Shown here: positions 28,372 to 37,569 of the stretch, piece by piece
Layout of the letters: each line of letters begins with the position of its first letter
Position numbering within the stretch: the first letter of the stretch is position 1
Assembly (NCBI GenBank): GCA_012522535.1
Contig: JAAYKF010000003.1
Span: 1-37,569 of the forward strand
Direction of reading: 5' to 3'
DNA from: Bacteroidales bacterium
GTDB taxonomy: Bacteria; Bacteroidota; Bacteroidia; Bacteroidales; WCHB1-69
DNA: 37,569 nt
Made by a program: the position numbers and the translations under genes
The notes under the pieces: model-generated
Seen by the model: only the letters and a program-made list of their open reading frames with translations
Told to the model about the DNA's origin: nothing
The model's database searches: none

Positions 28372-30333
28372 TTAGAATGTCATTTTTATAAAAAATTGAT
28401 AGTGTCGGCCTGGCATTGCTCGCCACAAAATGGCTTGATAGTCGGTATCGAGAAGATTTTCGATGGAAAATTTGGCTTCAAAAATTTGCTTGCCAACTTT
28501 CAAACTTTGACCCAGAGTCAAGCTGTGTAATTTGTATTGAGGGAGTTTGTGTCGCGAGTTTTCCGCCTCCTGAACAGTATATCTGGCACTTGTATAATTG
28601 AATCCGTAGTTAAAAAAACTATTTTTATATACAATACTTATATTGGCATTTGCCACATGTTTTGGAATGTATAGGAGTTGATTTTTGTAGTCGGTAAATA
28701 AGTTTCCGTTAGCCTCTTTGGCAGAGGTAAAATTCATGGAGTAGCTGATTTTGGTATCTATGGTAAATTTTCCAAGAATGGTGTTTAGCGAAATAAATCT
28801 TTCAGCACCCCTTGCAAAAACCTTTTGTAAGTTTGTTGGTCTCCAGTATCTAAAGTCGCTGGGTTGCCAAATAATCCAATCGTCTATTAGTGATGCATAC
28901 AGAACTAATTTGGCATCTAATTTATTATACTTCCCTAACTGTTTTGTAAAATGAAAACCCCAATCTATCGAGTACCCATTTTCCGATTTCAAATGGGGGT
29001 TTCCGCCGGGTTGCCAATACATGTCGTTGAGTGTGGGTCGATGATGCACTTTAGATAGGTTTGATTTTAGCTTCAGGTCATCAGTTTTAAAAGGTGCTAT
29101 TTCAAATCCTATGGTGGGCACAAAGGCAATTTCGCCATCGTTGGCATAATCGAGGTTTAGAAGAGCAAAAGATGAAAATTTTCTCGACCACTCATAAAAC
29201 ATGGATACGCCTCCCAATAGCTGCAATCTTTGTGCGTCAAACTTGCTCTCTTCTTTGATATCCCAATAGTCGGCATTATCAAAATTGGCTATGGCAAGAG
29301 TTTTTAAAACAATTTTCTTTTTCGGTGTCCATTCCGATTTGTATTTCAGAAAGCTTGTGTTTGTGGTGCTTTGGGTATTGTGATTTACAAATGGTCCAAT
29401 TATGGTTTGGCTGGACAAAAAGTAGGAAGTTTTATTGTGGGAGTGTCCAAGACTTAGCGAAGAGTAATATTTCTCCGAAAATCGTTGCCACTGGAGGCTC
29501 CATCGCAAATCGTCGTCGTTTTGTGTTTCTCTCCTTCCGCTGCCTTCATACGACATAATGGCTGGTAAATTTCGGAACGAATGTAGCTGCCACAATGAAG
29601 TTGTTATAAGATGATTTTTTGTTCTGTAAAACACCTCCGACAATGTGCCATATTTATTATATGATGCATTTTTTTGTTTTTGGTAGTTCCACAGTCCGTT
29701 GGCGGTGTTGTAAAATTCAAAATTATTTTCCGATTGCTCATAAATGGCTCTGAATCTAAATTGTATGTTTTTGAAACCACCTCCAATTTTCACTAAGCTT
29801 TGATAGTTTTCGAAGCTTCCGGCTCCAAGTGCTATGGCTCCATATATGGGAGTTCCGAAGCTGGGCAAACTTTGAATATTCACACTGCCGCCAATGGCTC
29901 CAACGCCAGTGTGCGATGAGTTTCCACCGGGCAAAACTTCAAAGTCGTCGATAAACCAAACAGGGATTTGCGAAAAATCGACCTGTCCCAACATGGGGTT
30001 ATTTATATTCATGCCATTCCATTCAACCCTTGTGTGTGAGGCTGCAGTACCGCGAAATGAAACTGTGGAAAGGGAATTTTGCCCGTAGGATTTTACAAAA
30101 ATGGGAGTATGATTTATTAATATTTCCGACAGAGATTTACTTTGCTGAAGGGAGAGGGCTGATGAGTCGGCTTTTATTTTATAAATGGCTTTATCTTTCA
30201 GCAGGCTTTTCGACTCTATGGTTATTCCATCAATAAAAATTATGCTATCATTTATTTGTGCTGTGGCAAAATATTGAAACAGGCACAAAGTGGCTATTGA
30301 CATTAAAATTTTTGCAATGGGTTTTTTTTTCAT
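28372..30333 (-). CDS. TonB-dependent outer membrane receptor, BtuB-like
   Basis: ATG at 30333 (MKKKPIAKILMSIATLCLFQYFATAQ signal) within ORF 28372-30381; plug region 'SKSLSEILINHTPIFVKSYGQNSLSTVSFRGTAASHTRVEWNGMNINNPMLGQVDFSQIP'; C-terminal aromatic strand 'PGRHYQFFIKMTF'. Confidence 0.88.
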   Translation of the reverse strand: MKKKPIAKILMSIATLCLFQYFATAQINDSIIFIDGITIESKSLLKDKAIYKIKADSSALSLQQSKSLSEILINHTPIFVKSYGQNSLSTVSFRGTAASHTRVEWNGMNINNPMLGQVDFSQIPVWFIDDFEVLPGGNSSHTGVGAIGGSVNIQSLPSFGTPIYGAIALGAGSFENYQSLVKIGGGFKNIQFRFRAIYEQSENNFEFYNTANGLWNYQKQKNASYNKYGTLSEVFYRTKNHLITTSLWQLHSFRNLPAIMSYEGSGRRETQNDDDLRWSLQWQRFSEKYYSSLSLGHSHNKTSYFLSSQTIIGPFVNHNTQSTTNTSFLKYKSEWTPKKKIVLKTLAIANFDNADYWDIKEESKFDAQRLQLLGGVSMFYEWSRKFSSFALLNLDYANDGEIAFVPTIGFEIAPFKTDDLKLKSNLSKVHHRPTLNDMYWQPGGNPHLKSENGYSIDWGFHFTKQLGKYNKLDAKLVLYASLIDDWIIWQPSDFRYWRPTNLQKVFARGAERFISLNTILGKFTIDTKISYSMNFTSAKEANGNLFTDYKNQLLYIPKHVANANISIVYKNSFFNYGFNYTSARYTVQEAENSRHKLPQYKLHSLTLGQSLKVGKQIFEAKFSIENLLDTDYQAILWRAMPGRHYQFFIKMTF

Positions 30334-30434
30334 CACATCTATATTTTGTGTATATTTTGTGGTGAAAATTCCGAATAACAAGCTTTTGCTTTTTACTCAT
30401 TGCCTTTCACCCGAAAGCATTCAAGTTTTAAACT

Positions 30435-30597
30435 ACAAGCAGGTTTTCTGGCTTGTTCCAATTTAGGCACCTTCCCATTTTCACAAACAGTGGTTTATAG
30501 CCTAATTTTAGCAGAACTCACAGCTACGGGTATAGCTCTTGAATTTCACAAGATTCCCTTTCTTCTTTTGGAAGAATTACCTGTAATTTGCCTGCAA
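30435..30597 (-). ncRNA. Cobalamin (B12) riboswitch
   Basis: On the - strand: 'GAAAGGGAATCTTGTGAAATTC', 'ACCCGTAGCTGTGAG', 'GGGAAGGTGCC' and the B12 box 'AGCCAGAAAACCTGC' (30439-30453), in order, upstream of the TonB receptor. Confidence 0.92.
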
Positions 30598-30828
30598 AGA
30601 TAGTTCTTTTATTTATAACAGTTATAAACAAAAGGTCATAAGAGGGAATTAATTTTATTTACACATTAAAAAAGTCAACATTAATTATGGTTTTAGAATT
30701 ATTTCATTTTATTCAGCTTGTGTTTAGGTTTAATTCAATAAAATATATTTAAAAACTTGTAAAGTGATGTCAATATCACCCCTCTTCCTTGTTTTGGTTA
30801 ATTTAAGTGTTAATTGTTTTTTTGTTTT

Positions 30829-30857
30829 TGTTAAGTGTATGAATTTCATTAAATTTG
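30829..30857 (+). promoter_or_regulatory. Bacteroidetes-type promoter of mce-mmd operon
   Basis: TTTG 30829-30832, 17-nt spacer, TAAATTTG 30850-30857; 28 nt upstream of the mce ATG. Confidence 0.45.
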
Positions 30858-30885
30858 CATCAAATTAATTTAAATTGTATAAATC

Positions 30886-31296
30886 ATGAAACTGACTCAC
30901 ATTGAGCACATTGGAATTGCCGTGAAAGATCTCGACAGTTCCATTCGTTTTTACGAAGACGTATTAGGTTTGAAATGTTATGCCATTGAAGAGGTTGTTG
31001 ACCAGAGGGTTAAGACAGCTTTTTTTATGGTTGGACAGGTAAAAATTGAACTTTTAGAGAGTACCGACCCCGAGGGACCCATTGGAAAATTTGTTGAAAA
31101 GCGAGGCGAGGGTGTTCATCACATTGCATACGCTGTTGAGGGTCTTGAAGAGACACTTCCAGAGTTGGAGGCTAAGGGCATTCAGCTAATCGACAAGAAG
31201 CCTCGCAAGGGAGCCGAGGGTCTGAACATTGCATTTTTACATCCGAAATCAACGGGTGGTGTTTTGACTGAATTGTGTGAAAATCCGAATAAATAA
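30886..31296 (+). CDS. mce: Methylmalonyl-CoA epimerase
   Basis: 136 aa; '[27 protein letters not shown]', '[20 protein letters not shown]', '[15 protein letters not shown]'. Confidence 0.93.
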   Translation: MKLTHIEHIGIAVKDLDSSIRFYEDVLGLKCYAIEEVVDQRVKTAFFMVGQVKIELLESTDPEGPIGKFVEKRGEGVHHIAYAVEGLEETLPELEAKGIQLIDKKPRKGAEGLNIAFLHPKSTGGVLTELCENPNK

Positions 31297-31313
31297 TCAA
31301 AAAACATAGAACT

Positions 31314-32873
31314 ATGACAATGCAAGAAAAAGTAAAGCATTTACTTGAATTAAGAGCCCAGGCAAAACTGGGGGGTGGTCAAAAACGAATTGACAAACAG
31401 CATAGTTTAGGCAAACTAACTGCTCGTGAGCGTATTTATGCACTTCTTGATGAGGGTAGCTTCGAGGAGTTTGATATGTTTGTTACACATCGCTGTACTA
31501 ATTTTGGAATGGAAAAACGTACACCACTTTCAGATGGTGTTGTTACAGGCTATGGTACAATTGATGGACGATTAGTTTATGTTTTTTCGCAAGATTTCAC
31601 TGTTTTTGGAGGTTCTTTGTCTGAAGCTTTCGCACAGAAAATTTGCAAAATAATGGATCAAGCCATGAAGGTTGGTGCACCTATTATTGGTATTAATGAT
31701 TCGGGTGGAGCTCGTATTCAAGAAGGCGTTAACAGCTTGGCTGGATATACAGAAATTTTTCAACGTAATATTTTAGCATCGGGTGTTATACCTCAAATTT
31801 CGGCAGTATTTGGACCTTGTGCCGGAGGAGCAGTTTATTCTCCAGCACTAACCGACTTTATAATGATGTCGAAAGATACAAGCTATATGTTTTTAACTGG
31901 ACCTAAGGTGGTTAAAAGTGTTACAAACGAAGATGTTACAACCGAAGAGTTGGGCGGAGCATCGGTTCATGCCACAAAATCGGGTGTTGCACACTTTGTT
32001 GCCGAAACAGAAAAAGAGGGCTTGATGATGATTAGAAAACTTTTACATTATCTGCCATCCAACAACTTAGAAGAGCCGCCAGTTGAGATCAACGAAGACC
32101 CAATTAACAGATTGGAAGATTTCTTGAATGATATAATTCCTGATAATCCAAATAAGCCTTACGATGTAAAAGATGTAATTCACGCCATTGTTGATAATGG
32201 TGAATTTTTGGAAGTTCAGGCTGCTTATGCACCAAATATTGTTATCGGCTTTGGTCGTTTTGACGGAGTTTCGGTGGGTATTGTTGCCAATCAGCCAAAA
32301 TATTTAGCTGGAGTTTTAGATATAAATGCATCGCGCAAAGCAGCACGTTTTGTTCGTTTTTGCGATGCCTTCAATATTCCCATAGTAACATTGGAAGATG
32401 TTCCCGGATTCCTTCCCGGAACGGCACAAGAGTATGGCGGAATAATTCTTCATGGTGCAAAACTACTTTATGCATATGGCGAAGCCACAGTTCCAAAAGT
32501 AACAATTGTATTGCGTAAAGCATACGGTGGTGCATACTGTGTGATGGGTTCTAAGCACCTTCGTGGAGATATTAATTACGCTTGGCCAACGGCAGAAATT
32601 GCAGTTATGGGAGCAAAAGGAGCTATCGAGGTTCTTATGAGTAAAGATATTCAAGCAATAGAAGATGCAGAAAAGAGAAATGAATTTATTGCCGAAAAAG
32701 AACAAGAATATAGAGATAGCTTTGCAAACCCATTTGTAGCAGCCAAATATGGATATATCGATGATATAATTGAGCCTAGAAATACTAGATTCAGAATTAT
32801 TAGAGCATTGCAGTCGCTTAGAAATAAGCGTCTTGAAAATCCTGCTAAAAAACATGATAATTTACCACTATAA
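31314..32873 (+). CDS. mmdA: Methylmalonyl-CoA decarboxylase alpha / acyl-CoA carboxyltransferase subunit
   Basis: 519 aa; '[21 protein letters not shown]', '[19 protein letters not shown]', '[17 protein letters not shown]', '[16 protein letters not shown]'. Confidence 0.93.
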   Translation: MTMQEKVKHLLELRAQAKLGGGQKRIDKQHSLGKLTARERIYALLDEGSFEEFDMFVTHRCTNFGMEKRTPLSDGVVTGYGTIDGRLVYVFSQDFTVFGGSLSEAFAQKICKIMDQAMKVGAPIIGINDSGGARIQEGVNSLAGYTEIFQRNILASGVIPQISAVFGPCAGGAVYSPALTDFIMMSKDTSYMFLTGPKVVKSVTNEDVTTEELGGASVHATKSGVAHFVAETEKEGLMMIRKLLHYLPSNNLEEPPVEINEDPINRLEDFLNDIIPDNPNKPYDVKDVIHAIVDNGEFLEVQAAYAPNIVIGFGRFDGVSVGIVANQPKYLAGVLDINASRKAARFVRFCDAFNIPIVTLEDVPGFLPGTAQEYGGIILHGAKLLYAYGEATVPKVTIVLRKAYGGAYCVMGSKHLRGDINYAWPTAEIAVMGAKGAIEVLMSKDIQAIEDAEKRNEFIAEKEQEYRDSFANPFVAAKYGYIDDIIEPRNTRFRIIRALQSLRNKRLENPAKKHDNLPL

Positions 32874-32883
32874 TCCTAGAGTA

Positions 32884-33774
32884 ATGAGAAAAATACTAAT
32901 ATATACATTGTTCTTTTTCATTCCTTTGATTTATGGCCATAGCCAAGGAAGCGATCAGTTGAAGATTAACGAAATAATGGTTCGTAACGACTCAACAATA
33001 ATCGACCAATATGGAAATCGAAGTGGGTGGATAGAGATTTTTAATACAGATTATAAAGCCGCAGGAATGGGAGGGCTATATCTAAGCAACGATACGGCAA
33101 ACCCCAAAATGTATCCCATATCTAAAAACGACCCAGAAACCAATCTTAAAAAGAGAGGTTACTATCTGTTTTATGCCGACAATAAGCCATATAGAGGAAC
33201 CAGCCATTTGAATTTCACACTGGAAGAGAGTGAATATGTTGCTCTTTATGATTCGGACGGAAAAACACTTTTGGATATAATACCTGTGCCGGAGGAGATT
33301 AAAGAGATGTCCAATCAGTCATTTGGAAGAGAGGAAGATGGCGAAGGGGATTTTGTTAATCTCAAAAGATACACCCCCGGAGCCACCAATACTTGGAAAG
33401 AGGCTGAATCTAAATCTAATAGAATAGCTCAATTAGACCCCTATGGCGTTGGGATGATTATTGTTGCAATGTCGGTGGTTTTTGCTTGTTTAGTTTTCAT
33501 CTTCATAATGTTAAAACTTTTTAGAGTTTTCGAAAATATGAAGTTTAAAAAGTATAGAAAAGCACAACCCGAAGAGACACAAACAGCAACCGAGGGTCAA
33601 GTTCTTGAAGATACCAGCGGAGAGGCAATTGCAGCCATATCAATGGCATTGCACCTTCACACTAGTAATATTCATGATCTAGAGAGCGAAATAGTTACAA
33701 TTTGTCACGCCAAGAGAACATATTCTCCTTGGGGAAGCAAACATCTTGTTTTGAAGAAAAACCCAAAAATCTAA
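32884..33774 (+). CDS. OadG-type sodium pump decarboxylase gamma-like subunit with N-terminal lamin-tail-like domain
   Basis: ATG 32884 (signal peptide MRKILIYTLFFFIPLIYGHSQG); 'LKINEIMVRNDSTIIDQYGNRSGWIEIFN' LTD-like; single TM 'GVGMIIVAMSVVFACLVFIFIMLKLF' typical of OadG. Confidence 0.8.
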   Translation: MRKILIYTLFFFIPLIYGHSQGSDQLKINEIMVRNDSTIIDQYGNRSGWIEIFNTDYKAAGMGGLYLSNDTANPKMYPISKNDPETNLKKRGYYLFYADNKPYRGTSHLNFTLEESEYVALYDSDGKTLLDIIPVPEEIKEMSNQSFGREEDGEGDFVNLKRYTPGATNTWKEAESKSNRIAQLDPYGVGMIIVAMSVVFACLVFIFIMLKLFRVFENMKFKKYRKAQPEETQTATEGQVLEDTSGEAIAAISMALHLHTSNIHDLESEIVTICHAKRTYSPWGSKHLVLKKNPKI

Positions 33775-33787
33775 AACAAAAATCATT

Positions 33788-34225
33788 ATGAAACAATATA
33801 AATTTATAATAAATGGCAATGATTATCAGGTAGATATACTCGATATTGAAGATAATATTGCAGACGTTGAGGTTAACGGAACCCCATATAAAGTTGAGCT
33901 TGACAAAGAGATGAATGTTAGGAGTACACCTAAAATAGTGCAAGCTAAACCAGCACCTAGTGCAGAAGCTAGCACTGCTGCTCCAAAGGCAGCTAGCCCA
34001 GCATCAACGGGAGGCGAAGCAATTAAATCACCACTCCCAGGAGCAATAATAGATGTTTATGTGAATGTTGGAGATACCGTAAAAACTGGACAGCAACTTC
34101 TTATGCTTGAGGCTATGAAAATGGAAAACAATATCGACTCAGATAGAGATGGAAAAATTTTGGAAGTAAAAGTATCTAAGGGCGATAATGTTCTTGAGGG
34201 TGATGTCTTAATAGTAATTGAATAA
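33788..34225 (+). CDS. Biotin carboxyl carrier protein of the decarboxylase
   Basis: 145 aa; Ala/Pro/Ser linker; biotinylation motif 'LLMLEAMKMENNID'. Confidence 0.93.
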   Translation: MKQYKFIINGNDYQVDILDIEDNIADVEVNGTPYKVELDKEMNVRSTPKIVQAKPAPSAEASTAAPKAASPASTGGEAIKSPLPGAIIDVYVNVGDTVKTGQQLLMLEAMKMENNIDSDRDGKILEVKVSKGDNVLEGDVLIVIE

Positions 34226-34235
34226 TATTTGTGAA

Positions 34236-35390
34236 ATGGGAAATTTAGGAGAATTTTTTTCTAGTGGACTTTTAGAATTCTTTAATTATTCAGCGTTTGC
34301 CAACATTGAATGGGGGCATATCATAATGATAATTATAGGGATTTTCTTTATAAGTATAGGAATTTTAAAAGAGTACGAACCCCTTTTACTTATCCCAATA
34401 GGCTTTGGAATTTTAGTGGGAAATGTCCCATTTCTTCAAGGCGAAGGAATTGGAATTTATGAAGAGGGTTCAGTGTTAAACTATTTATATTTTGGAGTTT
34501 TATATGGGGTCTATCCCCCCTTAATATTCTTAGGTGTTGGTGCCTTAACAGACTTTTCGGCACTTATATCAAACCCCAAATTAATACTTGTAGGAGCTTC
34601 GGCACAGCTGGGTATTTTTGGTGCCTATGTTGTGGCTCTATTGCTTGGATTTACTCCACACGAAGCTGGTGCAATTGGAATAATTGGAGGGGCCGACGGA
34701 CCAACGGCAATATTCCTGTCATCGCGGTTGGCACCGCACTTTATGGGGGCAGTGGCAATATCTGCCTACTCATATATGGCATTAGTGCCAGTGTTGCAAC
34801 CACCTGTTATGAGGCTACTTACAACCAAAAAAGAACGCCAAATTCGCATGCGTCCACCACGTGCAGTATCAAAAAGAGAGAAAATAATGTTTCCAATTAT
34901 TGGATTCTTATTAACCTCATTTATAGTGCCAAGTGCATTACCTTTACTGGGTATGCTATTCTTTGGTAACTTGTTGAAAGAGAGTGGTGTAACCCGCCGA
35001 TTGGCTCAAACAGCCGGAGGTTCTATGGTTGATATTGTTACAATTCTAATAGGTATAACAGTAGGTGCATCAACGCAAGCAAGCACATTCCTTACAACAA
35101 AATCAATTATGATTTTTGGACTTGGAGCTGCCTCGTTTATTGTGGCTACATTTGGAGGAGTTTTGTTCTGTAAAATACTTAACCTATTCCTTAAGGATGG
35201 AAACAAAATTAATCCGCTAATTGGAAATGCAGGAGTTTCGGCTGTGCCAGCTGCTGCACGTGTTTCGCAAATGATAGGTTTGGAGTATAACAAAACCAAC
35301 CACTTGCTAATGCACGCCATGGGACCCAACGTAGCGGGTGTTATAGGTAGTGCCGTTGCTGCTGGTGTACTATTGAGTTTCTTATACTAA
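34236..35390 (+). CDS. mmdB: Na+-transporting decarboxylase beta subunit (OadB/MmdB/GcdB family)
   Basis: ATG 34236 preferred; multi-TM; 'PPLIFLGVGALTDFSALISNPKLILVGASAQLGIF', 'GAIGIIGGADGPTAIFLSSRLAP', 'GNAGVSAVPAAARVSQMIG'. Confidence 0.93.
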   Translation: MGNLGEFFSSGLLEFFNYSAFANIEWGHIIMIIIGIFFISIGILKEYEPLLLIPIGFGILVGNVPFLQGEGIGIYEEGSVLNYLYFGVLYGVYPPLIFLGVGALTDFSALISNPKLILVGASAQLGIFGAYVVALLLGFTPHEAGAIGIIGGADGPTAIFLSSRLAPHFMGAVAISAYSYMALVPVLQPPVMRLLTTKKERQIRMRPPRAVSKREKIMFPIIGFLLTSFIVPSALPLLGMLFFGNLLKESGVTRRLAQTAGGSMVDIVTILIGITVGASTQASTFLTTKSIMIFGLGAASFIVATFGGVLFCKILNLFLKDGNKINPLIGNAGVSAVPAAARVSQMIGLEYNKTNHLLMHAMGPNVAGVIGSAVAAGVLLSFLY

Positions 35391-35410
35391 AAATTAATTT
35401 TAACAGATAT

Positions 35411-35442
35411 AATTTAGGCTGTCGATTTCGACAGCCTAAATT
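35411..35442. terminator. Bidirectional terminator between mmdB and glyS
   Basis: AATTTAGGCTGTCGA-tt-TCGACAGCCTAAATT, 15-bp perfect arms, between convergent genes. Confidence 0.85.
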
Positions 35443-35469
35443 GTATGTAATAAACCTTCAAGGTTTGGA

Positions 35470-37002
35470 TTATGGTCTATAAATATTAGCCTTCAACCTA
35501 TCACCAATAATTTTAGATAGCATAGAAATATCCACTCTCTCTTGTTTCATGCTGTCGCGCTCGCGAATGGTAACAGTATTGTCTTCCATTGTTTGAGTGT
35601 CGATGGTAACACAGTATGGAGTTCCAATGGCATCCTGACGGCGATAGCGTCTGCCAATGGCATCTTTATCGTCATACTGACAGTTGAAATCAAACCTTAA
35701 ATCATCAAGTATCTCTTTTGCCTTTTCGGGCATACCATCTTTTCTTACCAAAGGTAAAACTGCAACTTTGTATGGCGACAAAATAGGTGGAATATTCAGA
35801 ACTGTACGCAAAGAGCCATCTTCCAATGTCTCTTCGTTGTATGCATTACTAAATATTGCCAAAAACATTCTATCCATTCCAATGGAAGTTTCCACCACAT
35901 AGGGAATGTAGTTTTCGTTGGTTTCGGGGTCGAAATATTGAAGTTTTTTGCCCGATAAATCTTGATGTGCCTTTAGGTCGAAATCGGTTCTTGAGTGAAT
36001 ACCTTCCAATTCTCTAAATCCAAATGGGAAATCAAACTCAATATCTGTTGCAGCATTGGCATAATGGGCAAGTTTTTCGTGGTCGTGATAGCGTAGTTTT
36101 TCTTCGCTAATGCCAAGAGTACCAAGCCATTTGTAACGCTCTTCTTTCCAATACTCAAACCATTTAAGCTCTTCGCCGGGGCGAACAAAAAACTGCATCT
36201 CCATTTGCTCAAATTCACGCATACGGAAAATAAATTGGCGAGCTACAATTTCATTACGGAAAGCTTTACCAGTTTGGGCTATGCCGAAAGGAACCCTCAT
36301 GCGACCACTTTTCATAACATTCAAAAAGTTTACGAAAATACCCTGAGCAGTCTCTGGACGTAAATAAATTACCTCAGCACCTTCAGAGGTGGAACCCATT
36401 TGAGTAGAAAACATTAGGTTGAACTGACGTACGTCGGTCCAGTTACGACTTCCAGAAATGGGACAGGCAATTTTCAGCTCTTCAATAAGTGCCTTAACGC
36501 CCACCAAGTCATCGTTGCCAAGAGTTTCGTTCATCTTAGTGCGAACATCTTCAATCTCTTCCAAATATCTCATCACTCTGGGGTTGGTCTCGCGGTACAT
36601 TTTTTCGTCAAAATTTTCACCAAAACGCTTGTTAGCTTTCGCCACCTCTTTGTTTATTTTATCTTCAATTTTCAGAATATAATCTTCCAATAAAATATCT
36701 GCACGATAACGTTTTTTCGAGTCCCTGTTGTCAATCAATGGGTCGTTGAATGCATCAACGTGTCCCGATGCCTTCCATATGCTTGGATGCATAAAAATAG
36801 CCGAGTCAATACCAACAATATTTTCGTGCATCTGAACCATGGATTTCCACCAATATTGACGAATGTTGTTTTTTAGTTCAACACCATTTTGACCATAGTC
36901 ATAAACAGCACTTAAACCATCATATATCTCGCTGGAGGGAAAAATAAAACCATATTCCTTAGCGTGCGAAATTATTTTTCTAAATAGATCTTCCTTGCTC
37001 AT
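35470..37002 (-). CDS. glyS: Glycine--tRNA ligase (dimeric type)
   Basis: 510 aa; 'FIFPSSEIYDGLSAVYDYGQNGVELKNNIRQYWW', 'LRPETAQGIFVNF', 'RMREFEQMEMQFFVRPGEE'. Confidence 0.95.
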   Translation of the reverse strand: MSKEDLFRKIISHAKEYGFIFPSSEIYDGLSAVYDYGQNGVELKNNIRQYWWKSMVQMHENIVGIDSAIFMHPSIWKASGHVDAFNDPLIDNRDSKKRYRADILLEDYILKIEDKINKEVAKANKRFGENFDEKMYRETNPRVMRYLEEIEDVRTKMNETLGNDDLVGVKALIEELKIACPISGSRNWTDVRQFNLMFSTQMGSTSEGAEVIYLRPETAQGIFVNFLNVMKSGRMRVPFGIAQTGKAFRNEIVARQFIFRMREFEQMEMQFFVRPGEELKWFEYWKEERYKWLGTLGISEEKLRYHDHEKLAHYANAATDIEFDFPFGFRELEGIHSRTDFDLKAHQDLSGKKLQYFDPETNENYIPYVVETSIGMDRMFLAIFSNAYNEETLEDGSLRTVLNIPPILSPYKVAVLPLVRKDGMPEKAKEILDDLRFDFNCQYDDKDAIGRRYRRQDAIGTPYCVTIDTQTMEDNTVTIRERDSMKQERVDISMLSKIIGDRLKANIYRP

Positions 37003-37085
37003 AAAAATTTTAGTTTTTGCAAAAATACAAAAATTCTATGAAAATGAGAAATCTCAAATATCAATTAAGATAGCCAATACACCCC

Positions 37086-37358
37086 TTATCTCAGCTTCCG
37101 CTTTATATCATCTAAATCTTTTTGAATTTGCGATAGCTGTGATTTCAATCTGTCTATTTCGCGTTTCTGATTGTCTATGATTTTTTGCTGTTCGCTGATG
37201 GTTCTTTGGTTATTATTTGTCTGTTTTTCTAAGTCTCTAATATTGTTTTGATAGGTGTTAATCAATCTTTTTAGATTATTAAAATCATCTATGGAAATAT
37301 TCGAACGACCTATTTTGTCGAAAGTTGTAGTACCAATTGTAATAATAAAATAGTCCAA
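37086..37358 (-). CDS. Small coiled-coil protein, possibly truncated or remnant
   Basis: 90 aa; heptad-rich 'KQTNNNQRTISEQQKIIDNQKREIDRLKSQLSQIQKDLDDIKRKLR'; first codons lie inside an inverted repeat, so the start is uncertain. Confidence 0.5.
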   Translation of the reverse strand: MDYFIITIGTTTFDKIGRSNISIDDFNNLKRLINTYQNNIRDLEKQTNNNQRTISEQQKIIDNQKREIDRLKSQLSQIQKDLDDIKRKLR

Positions 37359-37379
37359 ACTATTTTATTATTTTACAAT
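37336..37379. repeat. Imperfect inverted repeat at the 5' end of the coiled-coil ORF
   Basis: ATTGTAATAATAAAATAGT-cc(aa)-ACTATTTTATTATTTTACAAT; one 2-nt bulge. Confidence 0.6.
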
Positions 37380-37397
37380 GGTAAATGCCGATATAAT

Positions 37398-37445
37398 AGC
37401 TGTTTAGTACAATTGGAATAAAATGAAAATTGGACTAAAACAGCT
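37398..37445. repeat. Imperfect inverted repeat
   Basis: AGCTGTTTAGTACAATT ... AATTGGACTAAAACAGCT; arms differ by one indel and one substitution. Confidence 0.6.
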
Positions 37446-37569
37446 CACTACATGACAAAAAATTAACTCACTGATAATCAACATTTTAGTGTTGATAAGT
37501 TTTTCAAAATATCAACATAAAAATTTGGATAAAAGACTGATATTCAGTAATTTAGATGAAAAAGTTAGC

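Noticed and set aside
32463-32855. 130-aa minus-strand Cys/Phe-rich ORF
   Set aside because: Antisense to the conserved carboxyltransferase C-terminus.
1-37569. CRISPR array, prophage, IS or transposase
   Set aside because: No regularly spaced repeats, phage structural genes or transposase-like ORFs were seen.

Overview
AT-rich chromosomal window from a Bacteroidetes-type genome (T9SS C-terminal sorting tail, TAnnTTTG-like -7 promoter motifs, TonB receptor with BtuG-like lipoprotein). Most of it is housekeeping or core metabolism: nadA, rpiB, ybeY, mnmG, ispE, glyS, a tRNA-Arg(CCG), an acyl-CoA synthetase, a GH3-family protein, and a Na+-pumping methylmalonyl-CoA decarboxylase operon (mce-mmdA-oadG-like-biotin carrier-mmdB). 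I see no CRISPR array, prophage, transposase or reverse transcriptase. The items most worth a second look are: (1) two perfect 16-bp parS sites (TGTTTCACGTGAAACA) bracketing mnmG, about 5-7 kb from an AT-rich divergent intergenic region with a cluster of DnaA-box-like motifs, which is a candidate oriC region; (2) a 113-nt multi-block inverted repeat with an inner hairpin in the otherwise unexplained non-coding stretch 1351-1896, a candidate structured RNA or non-autonomous repeat; (3) a cobalamin riboswitch controlling a BtuB/BtuG-like pair, back-to-back with methylmalonyl-CoA genes; (4) a lamin-tail-like domain fused to an OadG-type subunit; (5) a tightly packed cluster of an orphan HdrC-like ferredoxin, a giant coiled-coil membrane protein and an orphan RsbW-like ATPase; (6) paired hairpins at the right edge overlapping the start of a short coiled-coil ORF. 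All calls are from reading the sequence and translations; no searches or folding were run.
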